A model generated the notes under the pieces. It was given only the letters and a program-made list of their open reading frames with translations, was not told the origin of the DNA and did no database searches. Positions 12,413 to 22,856 of a stretch of DNA of 64,000 nt are shown piece after piece (within the stretch, counting starts at the first letter, position 1; each line of letters starts with the position of its first letter). The position numbers and the translations under genes are program-made. The DNA comes from an uncultured Lactobacillaceae bacterium. GTDB lineage: Bacteria; Bacillota; Bacilli; Lactobacillales; Lactobacillaceae. Where the stretch lies: positions 1 to 64,000 of the forward strand of contig CALYPJ010000004.1 of assembly GCA_945273735.1 (NCBI GenBank). The letters are read 5' to 3'.

Positions 12413-13867
12413 TTGGTAAAAATAATGAAAAGAACTTATTCAAACGGAAAAAATAAAAAAATCAAATTTTTTAAACCTTTTTTTATTTCTTCAATTGTCG
12501 GTGTACTACTTTTGACGGGATTTTATTTTATTTACTCTTTAAATTATCAAAACCATTTTCTTCCAAACACTGAAATTTATGGTATTGATATTTCAGATAA
12601 AACAGTTGAACAAGCAGCACAAATTTTACATCTCAAATTAGATCAAATGAACTTTAAAATTATTGAAAAAGATCAGGTATTATTTTCTATTAGTAGCAAA
12701 GAGCTTAAATTAAAGAAAAATTATCCTGAATTATTGAATAAATTAATAAAAAAGCAAAATCCTGCATTATGGGGTGTGAAAACTTTAGCTATCTCTGAAT
12801 CGCGTAAATCTAATATAGAAAATGAAAATTTGACGGTACTGTTAGATCAACAAAGTCTGCAACAATTTGAAAGCAAAGTTAAAAATGAACTAAATCAAAA
12901 ACGAGTAGCTCCTAAAGATGCAGAAATAGTACTAGAAAATGGAAAATATCATCTAGTTAAGCAAATTGACGGTAATACCGTGAATTTTACTAAATTGCAA
13001 AAAAAAATTCAATCAAGTATTTATAATTCCAATTTAAAAATATATATTACAGAAGATGACTATCAAAAACCAAATATTAAAGATACTGATCCTAATCTTA
13101 AAAAGCAACTGAATCAAATTCAAACAATTCAAAATACTAACATTATTTACCAAGTAGCAAATGTTGCAACTATTAAAATTCCTTCAGAAATTATCATTAG
13201 TTGGATTAACTATGATGGAAATAGTGTTAAATTAAATTCTCAAGACATTTATAATTATCTAGCTAATATTAATAAAAACTATTCAACTGTAGGAATTACA
13301 AGAAAATTCAAAACTAGTGATGGTGCAAATATTCAATTAAATGGCGGTACTTATGGACGTCAAATTAACTTAGAAGCTGATTATCAAAAAATTAAAACTA
13401 ATTTATTATCTGGTAAATCCGGTGAAATAAAAGCTACAACAATTGGCCAAGGTATTGAAAATAATAATCCTAACGATCTAGGTAAAACTTATGTCGAAGT
13501 TAGTAAAGCGAAACAACATGAATGGGTTTATGTTAATGGCAAGCTTTTCCTCCAAACTGACATAGTAACTGGAAAACCTACTAACAATAACGACACCCCT
13601 ACTGGTACCTTTGTAATTTGGAATAAGCAAAAAAACCAACACTTAAAGGGACTAAATGATGATGGTACTAAATATGATTCATTTGTTTCTTATTGGATCC
13701 CTATTGATTATACAGGTGTCGGTTTACACGATTCTCCCTGGCAACCAAAATATGGTGGTGACTGGTACAAAGAACATGGTAGTCATGGTTGTATTAATAA
13801 TCCTCCTGAAGTTATTGCTAAGTTTTTTGATATTCTACCTATTGGAACTCCTGTTATAATTTATTAA
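12413..13867 (+). CDS. YkuD-family L,D-transpeptidase with PG-binding region
   Basis: 484 aa; N-terminal TM; catalytic HGSHGCINNPPEV. The true start may be the ATG at 12425. Confidence 0.9.
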   Translation: MVKIMKRTYSNGKNKKIKFFKPFFISSIVGVLLLTGFYFIYSLNYQNHFLPNTEIYGIDISDKTVEQAAQILHLKLDQMNFKIIEKDQVLFSISSKELKLKKNYPELLNKLIKKQNPALWGVKTLAISESRKSNIENENLTVLLDQQSLQQFESKVKNELNQKRVAPKDAEIVLENGKYHLVKQIDGNTVNFTKLQKKIQSSIYNSNLKIYITEDDYQKPNIKDTDPNLKKQLNQIQTIQNTNIIYQVANVATIKIPSEIIISWINYDGNSVKLNSQDIYNYLANINKNYSTVGITRKFKTSDGANIQLNGGTYGRQINLEADYQKIKTNLLSGKSGEIKATTIGQGIENNNPNDLGKTYVEVSKAKQHEWVYVNGKLFLQTDIVTGKPTNNNDTPTGTFVIWNKQKNQHLKGLNDDGTKYDSFVSYWIPIDYTGVGLHDSPWQPKYGGDWYKEHGSHGCINNPPEVIAKFFDILPIGTPVIIY

Positions 13868-14535
13868 TTTTTCATAATCATTAATAATCCATCACCCAAA
13901 GGTAATAAGGTGGACGTGTATTTTTGTGAATCTAAAACCTCAGATAATAACTGGTTAAGATGGCGATGAATCCCTTTATTACGATGACGAATCTGAGTTA
14001 TAGAGCGAAATGTATCTCCTCCTTGAAAAATATCATCAATCAATATAATTCCATTTGGTTTCACATTATTAATTAAGTGGTTAAACTGATTTAAATATTT
14101 TGATTTTGCTCCATCAAGAAAAATTAAATCAAATTGCATTAATTTAATTTTTGAATATTGATTAGCTATATCTCCAAATTTAATTTCAATTTTATTAGAA
14201 AGTTGAAAATTGTTAATATTAAAAGCTGCTTGATGATACATTACTGGATTACGTTCAAAAGTTACTAATTTTTTTATTTTAGGATTCTCTATCGCCATTA
14301 GTAATGCAGAATAACCAATTGCTGTACCGACTTCCAAAACATATTGTGGCTGTTGAATTTTCATTAAAAGCCGAAAAAAAGAAGCTGTTTCTAAAGGAAT
14401 TATTGGTAATTTCTTTAACTGAGCTTCTTTTCGAAGTTTCTGGAGAGCTATATTATCAGTTTCCTGCAGATGAGAACGTAAATATGACAAAACCGTATCC
14501 GAAACAATATGACGGTTCATCATTTCATTCAACAT
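13864..14535 (-). CDS. SAM-dependent O-methyltransferase (family 3 type)
   Basis: 223 aa; VLEVGTAIGYSALLMA; FDLIFLDGAKSKYLNQF; LIDDIFQGG. Confidence 0.88.
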   Translation of the reverse strand: MLNEMMNRHIVSDTVLSYLRSHLQETDNIALQKLRKEAQLKKLPIIPLETASFFRLLMKIQQPQYVLEVGTAIGYSALLMAIENPKIKKLVTFERNPVMYHQAAFNINNFQLSNKIEIKFGDIANQYSKIKLMQFDLIFLDGAKSKYLNQFNHLINNVKPNGIILIDDIFQGGDTFRSITQIRHRNKGIHRHLNQLLSEVLDSQKYTSTLLPLGDGLLMIMKN

Positions 14536-14546
14536 TAAATTAACTC

Positions 14547-15671
14547 CTAATTAATTAAATTTATTGCTACACGTGGTAAACGTTTAGAAAAACATGTAAA
14601 TATTTCATATGGAATCGTTTGAGCATAATCAGCAATTTCTGTTGCCGTAATTTCTTGATCGCCATCCTTTCCCAAAAATGTAACTGGCGTTCCAATTGGA
14701 TAATAATGTGGAACTTTTATCATTAATTGATCCATAGTAATCCGACCAACATTAGAACAATATTGCCCATCAACTAAGACTTTAAACCCTTGAAGTCGAC
14801 GCAACCAACCATCCGCATATCCGATAGAAACGGTCGCAATCCATTCATCTTTTGGTGCGGTATAAGTTGCACCATAGCTTATCTTAGATCCTTTCTTTAT
14901 TTTTTTAATAAAAGAAATTTTAGACTTTAAACTCATTACTGGATGTAAATGGGTGGCTAAATCACTTGAAAAATTCAACGGTGAAACACCATACATACCA
15001 ATTCCTAAACGTATAGTATTAGTAAAATTATCTTCAGGTTCCAACAAACCTGCTGCGCTATTTTCACAATGTAAATACTTAACCGGCTCATTTATTTGCG
15101 TTATTAATTCTTTAAATTTTGTTTCTTGATATTGATAATAAACATCATTTTCATCAGCAGTTGCAAAATGAGTGAACAATCCTTCTAATTCGAAGATTTG
15201 TTGGTGCTGATTGATAAAATTAATTGCTCTTCTTAATTCTTCCAAATCAGTAAAACCAATACGTCCCATACCTGTATCAAGAGCTATATGCACCTTAAGT
15301 CTGTTTAAACAATTTGGATCCAAATATTTAAGAGACTCTTGCAACCAATTAAACGATGGGGCTGTTAAACTTATACCTTCTTTTTGAGCTACAGATACTG
15401 ACTCTGGAAGACTTGCTCCTAAAACTAAAATTAATGTGTTGATTCCCATCTTCCGAAGAACTAGTGCTTCATCAACATATGCGACACAAAAACCATTAAC
15501 GCCAGCTGCTAAAGCTGGAGAACAAACATTATGCACCCCATGACCATAAGCATCTGCTTTTACAACCGCCAAAATTTTCTTTTGTGGATGCAAATGCTGA
15601 AAATATTTTATATTTTGATAAATAGCTTGCTGATTTATATAAATTGTTGAAGGGATAAAATCAAATTTCAT
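14547..15671 (-). CDS. alr: Alanine racemase
   Basis: 374 aa; PLP lysine motif AVVKADAYGHG; GRITMDQLM. Confidence 0.97.
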   Translation of the reverse strand: MKFDFIPSTIYINQQAIYQNIKYFQHLHPQKKILAVVKADAYGHGVHNVCSPALAAGVNGFCVAYVDEALVLRKMGINTLILVLGASLPESVSVAQKEGISLTAPSFNWLQESLKYLDPNCLNRLKVHIALDTGMGRIGFTDLEELRRAINFINQHQQIFELEGLFTHFATADENDVYYQYQETKFKELITQINEPVKYLHCENSAAGLLEPEDNFTNTIRLGIGMYGVSPLNFSSDLATHLHPVMSLKSKISFIKKIKKGSKISYGATYTAPKDEWIATVSIGYADGWLRRLQGFKVLVDGQYCSNVGRITMDQLMIKVPHYYPIGTPVTFLGKDGDQEITATEIADYAQTIPYEIFTCFSKRLPRVAINLIN

Positions 15672-16036
15672 TTTTTATCTTCCAAAATTACTTCCGTTAT
15701 AACTAATTCATTTGAATGACTGATCGTAATAAAACCTTTACCTTTAAAGGGATGATACAAAAAATAAGGTTTACCATTAGGTTTATTTAAAATGGCAATA
15801 TCTTGAAAACTTAAAACTCCAAGACCAGTTCCTAAAGCCTTTGAATAACTTTCTTTAGCACTAAATCGACCACCAAGAAATTCAATTTGCTTTGCTAGAA
15901 CTTTAAATTGGTGAAAATAATCGTTTTCTTCTCTCGTTAGTATGCGTTTAACGAATTGATCACCATAACGTTGAAAAAGATAATTTACCCTTTTTTTTTC
16001 AGTAAGATCAATTCCAATTCCATAAATATTAGGCAT
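15668..16036 (-). CDS. acpS: Holo-[acyl-carrier-protein] synthase
   Basis: 122 aa; GIGIDLTEKKR; GGRFSAKESYSKALGTG; 4-nt overlap with alr. Confidence 0.96.
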   Translation of the reverse strand: MPNIYGIGIDLTEKKRVNYLFQRYGDQFVKRILTREENDYFHQFKVLAKQIEFLGGRFSAKESYSKALGTGLGVLSFQDIAILNKPNGKPYFLYHPFKGKGFITISHSNELVITEVILEDKK

Positions 16037-17558
16037 TAGTTCTAATTACAAAATTCCGTTTAATTTTCTTACTCGATGAATTTTGATAATTATTTTTTTT
16101 TGAAGAATGATTTTTTTTAAAATCATAATTATTATTTTTATGTGTTTTTGAATGATGTGTTTTTGAATGATGAAAAGAACGTCGATCACTCTTATTTCGA
16201 CGACGACTACCTCTCTTTTTTAAAGGCAACGGACGTTCAGTTGAAATATTAACAGGACGATTTTTAACATTACTCTTAGTATAACTTTGCAATAAAAGAC
16301 TCGCTAAAATAATAGGATCAATTTCATTAATAAGCTTTTTAGCCTCTTCTTTATACCCATTCAAACCACTTGAACTAGCTTTAAGCTCTATCTCAGAAAC
16401 CGCATGACTTATTAGCTCTTTTTGAACTTGAGATGCAGAAGGAGGCATTAAAGGTAACATTTTTACTTTTGTTAATTTTTCAATTTCCCTTAAATAATCA
16501 ACTTCTCTTGGATTAACAAAAGTAATTGACATCCCCGCACGACCAGCACGACCTGTTCGACCAATTCGATGAACATAGCTTTCCGGATCTTGAGGAATAT
16601 CGTAGTTATATACATGAGTAACACCACGAATATCTAATCCTCTAGCTGCAACGTCAGTTGCAACTAAAAGTTGAATTTCTCCAGATTTAAACATTCTTAA
16701 AACGTTCATTCGTTTTTGCTGAGTTAAATCTCCATGAATTCCTTCAGCTTTAAATCCACGAATTTTCAAACCTCGAGTTAACTCATCTACTCTTCGTTTT
16801 GTTCTACCAAATATTAAAGCTAACTCAGGCTGTTGCACATCAATTAAACGAGTCATAAAATCAAATTTTTCATGATCTCTAGCTTTCACAAAATATTGAT
16901 CAATTAAATTAGCCGTTAACTCACTTGATTTTATTTTTATGGTAACTGGATTGTTCATAAACGCAGTACCAATCTGTATAATGTCTTGAGGTAAAGTTGC
17001 TGAAAATAATAAAGTTTGACGTTCCTTTGGTAAAGTTCGAATTATTTTAGAAATATCTTCCAAAAACCCCATATCTAACATTTCATCAGCTTCATCTAAA
17101 ACTAAAGTTTTTAACTGCGAAAAATCAACAGTTTTTCGATTTAAATGATCTAACAGACGTCCAGGAGTTCCAACTAAAATTTGCGGTGATTTACGTAAAT
17201 CTTGAATTTGCCTTCTAATATCACTGCCACCATAGACAACCATTACTTTAATTCTTTTTTTTCGCCCTAACTTTGCTAATTCATCACGAGTTTGAATTGC
17301 CAATTCTCTTGTCGGCGAGAGAACCAAAGTTGAAATAAAGTTATCCTCATGATTAGCTTCTTGAACTGCGGGAATACCAAAAGCTGCAGTTTTACCAGTT
17401 CCGGTTTGAGCTTGACCCATTACATCTTTATTCTGTAAAACTAAGGGTAAGGTTTGTTCTTGAATTGGTGTCATTTCAACATACCCAGCCTCACTAATTG
17501 CCTTTAAAAGATCTGGTTGTAAATCTAATTTATCAAATTTCAAATTAATTTCCTTCAA
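16029..17558 (-). CDS. cshA: DEAD-box RNA helicase
   Basis: 509 aa; AQTGTGKT, DEAD, SAT, HRIGRTGRAG; basic His/Lys/Asn/Ser-rich tail. Confidence 0.95.
   Translation of the reverse strand: MKEINLKFDKLDLQPDLLKAISEAGYVEMTPIQEQTLPLVLQNKDVMGQAQTGTGKTAAFGIPAVQEANHEDNFISTLVLSPTRELAIQTRDELAKLGRKKRIKVMVVYGGSDIRRQIQDLRKSPQILVGTPGRLLDHLNRKTVDFSQLKTLVLDEADEMLDMGFLEDISKIIRTLPKERQTLLFSATLPQDIIQIGTAFMNNPVTIKIKSSELTANLIDQYFVKARDHEKFDFMTRLIDVQQPELALIFGRTKRRVDELTRGLKIRGFKAEGIHGDLTQQKRMNVLRMFKSGEIQLLVATDVAARGLDIRGVTHVYNYDIPQDPESYVHRIGRTGRAGRAGMSITFVNPREVDYLREIEKLTKVKMLPLMPPSASQVQKELISHAVSEIELKASSSGLNGYKEEAKKLINEIDPIILASLLLQSYTKSNVKNRPVNISTERPLPLKKRGSRRRNKSDRRSFHHSKTHHSKTHKNNNYDFKKNHSSKKNNYQNSSSKKIKRNFVIRTNA
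16141..16170. repeat. Exact 15-bp tandem duplication inside the helicase tail
   Basis: tgtgtttttgaatga repeated twice back to back; encodes repeated HHSKT-type residues. Confidence 0.9.
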
Positions 17559-18304
17559 TTATTTATATTTATTTTTAAAGTATACATTAAAATTCCTGCT
17601 GCTACCGCTACATTCAAACTTTCAGCTTGACCATTTGCTGGAATAATAACATTATGATCGATAAATTCAGCAACAGGTTTACTTATTCCTTGACCTTCAT
17701 TACCTAAAATTAAAGCATAAGGTTTTGGCGGATGATAATTTGCTAAATTTTGAGCCGAATGGTGTAATACAGTTCCTAAAATAGGAATTTGACATTGGCG
17801 TAATTTATTTAAAAAAGTAATAATATTACCTGTTATTATTTGTAAGTGAAAATTGCTACCTTGAGCCGCTCTCAAAAGTTTCGGCATATAGGGAGAAACT
17901 GAATTATCACTAAAAAAAACTCCTTGATAATCAAAAAAATCAGCAGTACGTAAAATAGTACCAGCATTCCCTGGATCTTGTAACCCATCAAAAATTATCC
18001 AATTTCCTATCGTCCAAGAAGATTGAAATATAGGCATTACTGCAAATACACCTTCTGGAGTCATTGTATCCGAAAGAAAACTAGCAACTTGATTGCTAAT
18101 TAAAGTAAACTTACACTGTGTTTTAGTATAATTATCTTGGGTAGCAGTGGTACTTAGCACCTCAATAGGTGTGCCATATTTCAAAGCTTCATCCACTAAG
18201 TGTCGGCCTTCAATTAGATATTGATGGGTTTTCTTTTGATATTTTTTTTGTGATAATTTTTTTATTGTTTTAATATGTTCATTTTTAATTGAATTGATTA
18301 TCAT
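17555..18304 (-). CDS. TrmH/SpoU-family RNA methyltransferase
   Basis: 249 aa; IFDGLQDPGNAGTILRTA; LILGNEGQGIS; ESLNVAVAAGILMY. Confidence 0.93.
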   Translation of the reverse strand: MIINSIKNEHIKTIKKLSQKKYQKKTHQYLIEGRHLVDEALKYGTPIEVLSTTATQDNYTKTQCKFTLISNQVASFLSDTMTPEGVFAVMPIFQSSWTIGNWIIFDGLQDPGNAGTILRTADFFDYQGVFFSDNSVSPYMPKLLRAAQGSNFHLQIITGNIITFLNKLRQCQIPILGTVLHHSAQNLANYHPPKPYALILGNEGQGISKPVAEFIDHNVIIPANGQAESLNVAVAAGILMYTLKININN

Positions 18305-18326
18305 TTATTTTTAGGAGGTTTTATTT

Positions 18327-18602
18327 ATGATAGTAACAGAAAAAGTAATTTTCTCAGGTAGGGTACAAGGAGTAGGATTTCGTTATTCATGTAAAATGTT
18401 TGCTGATGAAATAGGATTATTTGGAACAATACATAATGAATGGGATAGCAGAGTTATTGCTACTTTACAAGGCGACTCTGAATTAATTAATTATTTTATT
18501 CGAAATTTACCTAAAAAAATTTCACCTTGGGCTCGCATTTCTAAAGTGGAAAGAACAAAAATACCACAAACTTTAGTGTATCATGATTTTAGAATTATAT
18601 AA
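18327..18602 (+). CDS. acyP: Acylphosphatase
   Basis: 91 aa; FSGRVQGVGFRYSC motif; AGGAGG-type RBS. Confidence 0.93.
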   Translation: MIVTEKVIFSGRVQGVGFRYSCKMFADEIGLFGTIHNEWDSRVIATLQGDSELINYFIRNLPKKISPWARISKVERTKIPQTLVYHDFRII

Positions 18603-18658
18603 AATCAAATAGACCAAAAACCTATATGATATAATAATCATTTAATTACAATAAAAGT

Positions 18659-19624
18659 ATGGAAAAGGATTTACGATTGAAAAACAAAAGATTTATAGCA
18701 TGGTCTTTACTACCAATTTTACTATTTCTAACATCTTGCTCCCGCCGTGGTTCTGGAATTCAAAAACCACCTACTGATTTTTTTTATGGAAGCATTTATA
18801 AAGTTTTTGGAATCCCTACCCAGAACATTATTATTTCATTAGGGAATTTTTTAGGCGGAAAAAATGGTTATGGATTTGCTATTATAATTATTACAATAGT
18901 AGTTAATTTAATTATTTTACCTTTAAGACTTAATCAAACTCGTAAACAAACAATGCAGCAAGAGCAATTACGTTTAATTCAACCGCAAATTAATTTAATC
19001 AATCAAAAATTAAAAAAAACAAAGAATCAAGAAGAACAATTACGGTTAAATCAGTTGATGATGGAAGTTTATCGTCGTAATAACACAAAAATGATTCCAA
19101 GTATAGGTTGTTTAACTTTAATTATTCAATTACCAATTTTCTCAGGATTATTTTTAGGAATTGAATACTCCACAGTATTGCAACAAAGTAGTTTTTTAGG
19201 AATACATTTAGGAAAACCAAATCTTCTAATTGTTATTTTAGCTTCCTTAACCTATCTAATTCAAGGATACATGTCATTATTAACAATGTCACCAGAGCAA
19301 AAGCGACAATCAAAATCTATTTTGATCATTTCCCCATTAATGATTCTATTGTTTACTTTTGCTTCTCCTGCTGGATTAGGTCTTTACTTTTTAGGAACAG
19401 GCGTTTTAAACATTGTACAACAGGCTATCACAAACTATTTAATTCTACCGCAAATTCGTAAAGAAATTGATAAAAGATTAAAAGAAAATCCAATAATTGA
19501 AGTCGTTAATGAAAATAATATTAATCAGACAGACAATGTAAAATCAGGTAATAATACTCATAGTAATGATATAACTGAAGAAGAGCTAAGAAAACATAAT
19601 GCGGGTAAACAACATCACCTTTAG
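18659..19624 (+). CDS. yidC: Membrane protein insertase YidC/OxaA, lipoprotein form
   Basis: 321 aa; lipobox LLFLTSC; five-TM YidC core. Confidence 0.94.
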   Translation: MEKDLRLKNKRFIAWSLLPILLFLTSCSRRGSGIQKPPTDFFYGSIYKVFGIPTQNIIISLGNFLGGKNGYGFAIIIITIVVNLIILPLRLNQTRKQTMQQEQLRLIQPQINLINQKLKKTKNQEEQLRLNQLMMEVYRRNNTKMIPSIGCLTLIIQLPIFSGLFLGIEYSTVLQQSSFLGIHLGKPNLLIVILASLTYLIQGYMSLLTMSPEQKRQSKSILIISPLMILLFTFASPAGLGLYFLGTGVLNIVQQAITNYLILPQIRKEIDKRLKENPIIEVVNENNINQTDNVKSGNNTHSNDITEEELRKHNAGKQHHL

Positions 19625-19664
19625 TCGAATATAAAAAATTACTTATTATAATATTTTAACTAAA

Positions 19665-19710
19665 TAAAAAATAAGTTCCTCCCCATGGGAGAAACTTATT
19701 TTTTATTATT
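19665..19710. terminator. Bidirectional terminator between yidC and gnd
   Basis: aaaaataagttcctccccatgggagaaacttatttttta, between convergent genes. Confidence 0.75.
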
Positions 19711-19724
19711 TTAATCTATTCACA

Positions 19725-21164
19725 TTATTGTTCTTCATACCAAGGATAATGATAATTTCCTTCTCGATCTAGACGCTGATAGGTATGAGCTCCAAAATAA
19801 TCTCGTTGTGCTTGAATTAAATTAGCAGGTAATACTTCACTACGATAAGAATCATAGTATGAAATTGCTGCTGAATATACAGGAACAGGAATTCCAGCTT
19901 CAACTGCTCTTGCCACAATTTTTCTTAAAGAATTTTGGTAACGTTCAGTAATATCTTTAAAATAAGGATCCAAAAGCAAATTATTTAAATCAGGATTTTT
20001 ATCAAAAGCATTAGTAATATTTTGTAAAAATTGTGCTCTTATAATGCAACCGGCTCGCCAAATTTTAGCTACTTCTCCAAAATTAATATTCCAATTATAA
20101 TTTAGAGAAGCAACTCTAATTTGTTCAAATCCTTGAGCATAACTAATTAGTTTACTAAAATAAAGAGCCTGTTCCAATTGATCAATAATTTGTTGTTTTT
20201 CTTGGTGACTTACAATTTGAACTTTTGGACCATTTAGTTTTTTACTAGCAGTAACACGCTCGTCTTTCATAAACGAAATATAACGACTATAAACTGATTC
20301 TGTAATAACCGATTGAGGTACTCCTAGCTCCAATGCATTTTGGGAACTCCACTTTCCTGTACCTTTATTAGCTGCCTCATCTAAAATTAATTCAACAATT
20401 GGTTTATCACTGCCCAAATCATCTTTACGAGTTAAAATATCGGCAGTAATTTCAATTAAGTAACTTTGAAGCTCACCTTGATTCCATGATTTAAAAATAT
20501 TTGCACATTCAGAAACACTTAGGCCAAGTAATTGCCTCATAATATTATAAGTTTCAGCTATTAACTCCATATCACCGTATTCGATACCATTATGTATCAT
20601 TTTAACATAATGGCCAGCACCATTAGGTCCAATATAAGCAACACATGGAGATCCATCTTCAGCCTTTGCAGACATTTCTTGAAAAATTTTAGCAAGTTTA
20701 TTGTAAGCTGATTTTTGACCACCTGGCATCATTGAAGGCCCATTTAAGGCTCCCAATTCACCACCAGAGACACCCATTCCAATAAAATTAATACCCGAAG
20801 CATCCAATTTTTCATTTCGGCGTATGGTATCTTCAAAATAAGTATTACCGGCATCAATTAAAATGTCTCCTTGATCAAGTAAAGGTAACAATTGATCAAT
20901 CACAGAATCCGTTGGTTTACCAGCTTTAACCATTAAAATAATTTTACGGGGTTGAGCGATACTATTAACAAAAGTATTTAAATCATAACTTGGAACTAGC
21001 TTTTTATCAGGATGATCTGCAATTACTTTTTCGGTTTTTGATCCAGTCCGGTTAAAAATAGCTACAACATGACCATTACGTTCGATATTCAAAGCTAAAT
21101 TTTTACCCATTACAGCCATACCAATGACCCCAATTTCTGCTTTTTTATTCATTATTCTCCTCAT
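19725..21164 (-). CDS. gnd: 6-phosphogluconate dehydrogenase, decarboxylating
   Basis: 479 aa; [36 protein letters not shown]. The start may be the ATG at 21152. Confidence 0.97.
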   Translation of the reverse strand: MRRIMNKKAEIGVIGMAVMGKNLALNIERNGHVVAIFNRTGSKTEKVIADHPDKKLVPSYDLNTFVNSIAQPRKIILMVKAGKPTDSVIDQLLPLLDQGDILIDAGNTYFEDTIRRNEKLDASGINFIGMGVSGGELGALNGPSMMPGGQKSAYNKLAKIFQEMSAKAEDGSPCVAYIGPNGAGHYVKMIHNGIEYGDMELIAETYNIMRQLLGLSVSECANIFKSWNQGELQSYLIEITADILTRKDDLGSDKPIVELILDEAANKGTGKWSSQNALELGVPQSVITESVYSRYISFMKDERVTASKKLNGPKVQIVSHQEKQQIIDQLEQALYFSKLISYAQGFEQIRVASLNYNWNINFGEVAKIWRAGCIIRAQFLQNITNAFDKNPDLNNLLLDPYFKDITERYQNSLRKIVARAVEAGIPVPVYSAAISYYDSYRSEVLPANLIQAQRDYFGAHTYQRLDREGNYHYPWYEEQ

Positions 21165-21714
21165 CTAGTTGATTTTTTAACGCTGCTAATTTACTAAATT
21201 CTTGATTCGGCAGCTTTCTAGAATCATGCTTAATATGTTGAAAATCATTTTCTGACATGACCTGCCACTCATCTCCATAGGGCATTATATTTTCCTTTTG
21301 TTCTTCCGAAGTTAAAACCTGTGGTGGGACTGATAGAAGAATATAATCAACGATCATATTATACAAATCAATCATATTATTCTCAACATAGGTGATTACT
21401 GGTTCATTAAAATCTTCATCTAATTGCTGATCATCAGCTTCGCGCATAAAAATCTCAGTGATATTTTGTGATACTCTAACATTAGCAGGTTTTAAACTTC
21501 TGGTTGAAGGAACAATTATATTCCCTTCAATACTCAAGTTAACTAAAACATAGCGATTTTGAACCGGATGAAGAGTTGCAGAAATTTTAAAAGGGGTTGG
21601 TGCTTGATAAGTTGGTTGACGATTAAAAATTTCCGATTTTAGATCAATTTGTCTTTCAACTGTGATATTCTTTTTGCTTTCTAAAATTTTTTCAAAATCA
21701 AATATTAATTTCAT
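21145..21714 (-). CDS. yceD: YceD/DUF177 family protein
   Basis: 189 aa; acidic; position immediately downstream of tmcAL is typical of DUF177 proteins. Confidence 0.78.
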   Translation of the reverse strand: MKLIFDFEKILESKKNITVERQIDLKSEIFNRQPTYQAPTPFKISATLHPVQNRYVLVNLSIEGNIIVPSTRSLKPANVRVSQNITEIFMREADDQQLDEDFNEPVITYVENNMIDLYNMIVDYILLSVPPQVLTSEEQKENIMPYGDEWQVMSENDFQHIKHDSRKLPNQEFSKLAALKNQLDEENNE

Positions 21715-21716
21715 TT

Positions 21717-22856
21717 TTACCTCTTTATTACTATCTTAGAAGGAGAAGTGTCCATTATATAGTCATAAAACTGATTAAAATGATATTCATCACGTAAAAC
21801 CTTGTTATAACGATAAACACTTTTTTGTAGGTTAGTAATTAAATTTACTTCCTTTTTTATTGTAGATAAATATTTTTGACCCTTTTTGTTAAAACCCCAA
21901 ACTTCTATTGAATTTGAATTCATTACTTCTTTCTTGGTGATTTCTAACAAAAGATATAAGTAATTTCTTTTAATTCGAGTTAAAGTATAACGCTTTGTCT
22001 TTACAATATGAATAAATTCTTCATATGAATTACTTACTTCTGCTGCTCTGCGAAAACGATAAAATAATTCCTGATTAAATAAAAAAAATGAAGAAAATTG
22101 ATTATAATCATTTAAAAGCAATCGCGATTTTACCAATTTGAAAGTAGCTTCAAATTTATTTACAGCATTTGGAATTATAGCCGACAAAGTTTCAGAGGGC
22201 ACTAAATTGACTATATCTTCGTATCTATTTTCTTTAAGTAATTTTCTAATTTTATGACTACTTATTCCAGATATGCTTAGTCTTTTCAAAGGAACAAAAT
22301 TAATTTTAAAATTCAACTCTTCTGCTGCTATAGCATAATATAAAGCTAATAAATGATTAGATTGATTTATTGAAATATCAAATTTAGCAAAAATTTGAGC
22401 AATATTACTTGCAAAATTAGCATTTTTTAAAAAGATTTTAGGATGCTTAGCTGAATTGCTCACAAAATAACGATGCGCTTGTTCTTGGTAATGAAATTCT
22501 GGAATTTCTGTTCCAAAAACCAAGTCAGTTACACCAATTTGCTGAGCAACTTTGACACTCCCAAGAGCAAACTCTTTAACTGCTTGAATATTATTATAAA
22601 AAGGAATTCCCACTACCAAATCTGCACCAAAATTCAAAGCCAAATTAACTTTATCAGCCCGCCGAAGTACAGACATTTCTCCACGTTGAGTATAATTACC
22701 TCCTAAAATAATAATTGTTAAATCAGGATTTAATATTTTTTTAGCTTCCTTAATTTGCCAAGCATGACCATAATGAAAGGGATTATACTCGGCAATAATT
22801 CCAACAATTCTAGGACTTTTGGGCAACGAAAAACCACCGTCTTGTTTTTTGATCAA
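21717..22856 (-). CDS. tmcAL: tRNA(Met) cytidine acetate ligase (YlbM)
   Basis: 379 aa; GIIAEYNPFHYGHAWQI nucleotidyltransferase motif. The true start is plausibly TTG at 22826. Confidence 0.9.
   Translation of the reverse strand: MIKKQDGGFSLPKSPRIVGIIAEYNPFHYGHAWQIKEAKKILNPDLTIIILGGNYTQRGEMSVLRRADKVNLALNFGADLVVGIPFYNNIQAVKEFALGSVKVAQQIGVTDLVFGTEIPEFHYQEQAHRYFVSNSAKHPKIFLKNANFASNIAQIFAKFDISINQSNHLLALYYAIAAEELNFKINFVPLKRLSISGISSHKIRKLLKENRYEDIVNLVPSETLSAIIPNAVNKFEATFKLVKSRLLLNDYNQFSSFFLFNQELFYRFRRAAEVSNSYEEFIHIVKTKRYTLTRIKRNYLYLLLEITKKEVMNSNSIEVWGFNKKGQKYLSTIKKEVNLITNLQKSVYRYNKVLRDEYHFNQFYDYIMDTSPSKIVIKR

Noticed and set aside
13656-13859. 67-aa plus-strand ORF
   Set aside because: Out-of-frame reading inside the L,D-transpeptidase gene.
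14304-14543. 79-aa plus-strand ORF
   Set aside because: Antisense to the O-methyltransferase gene.
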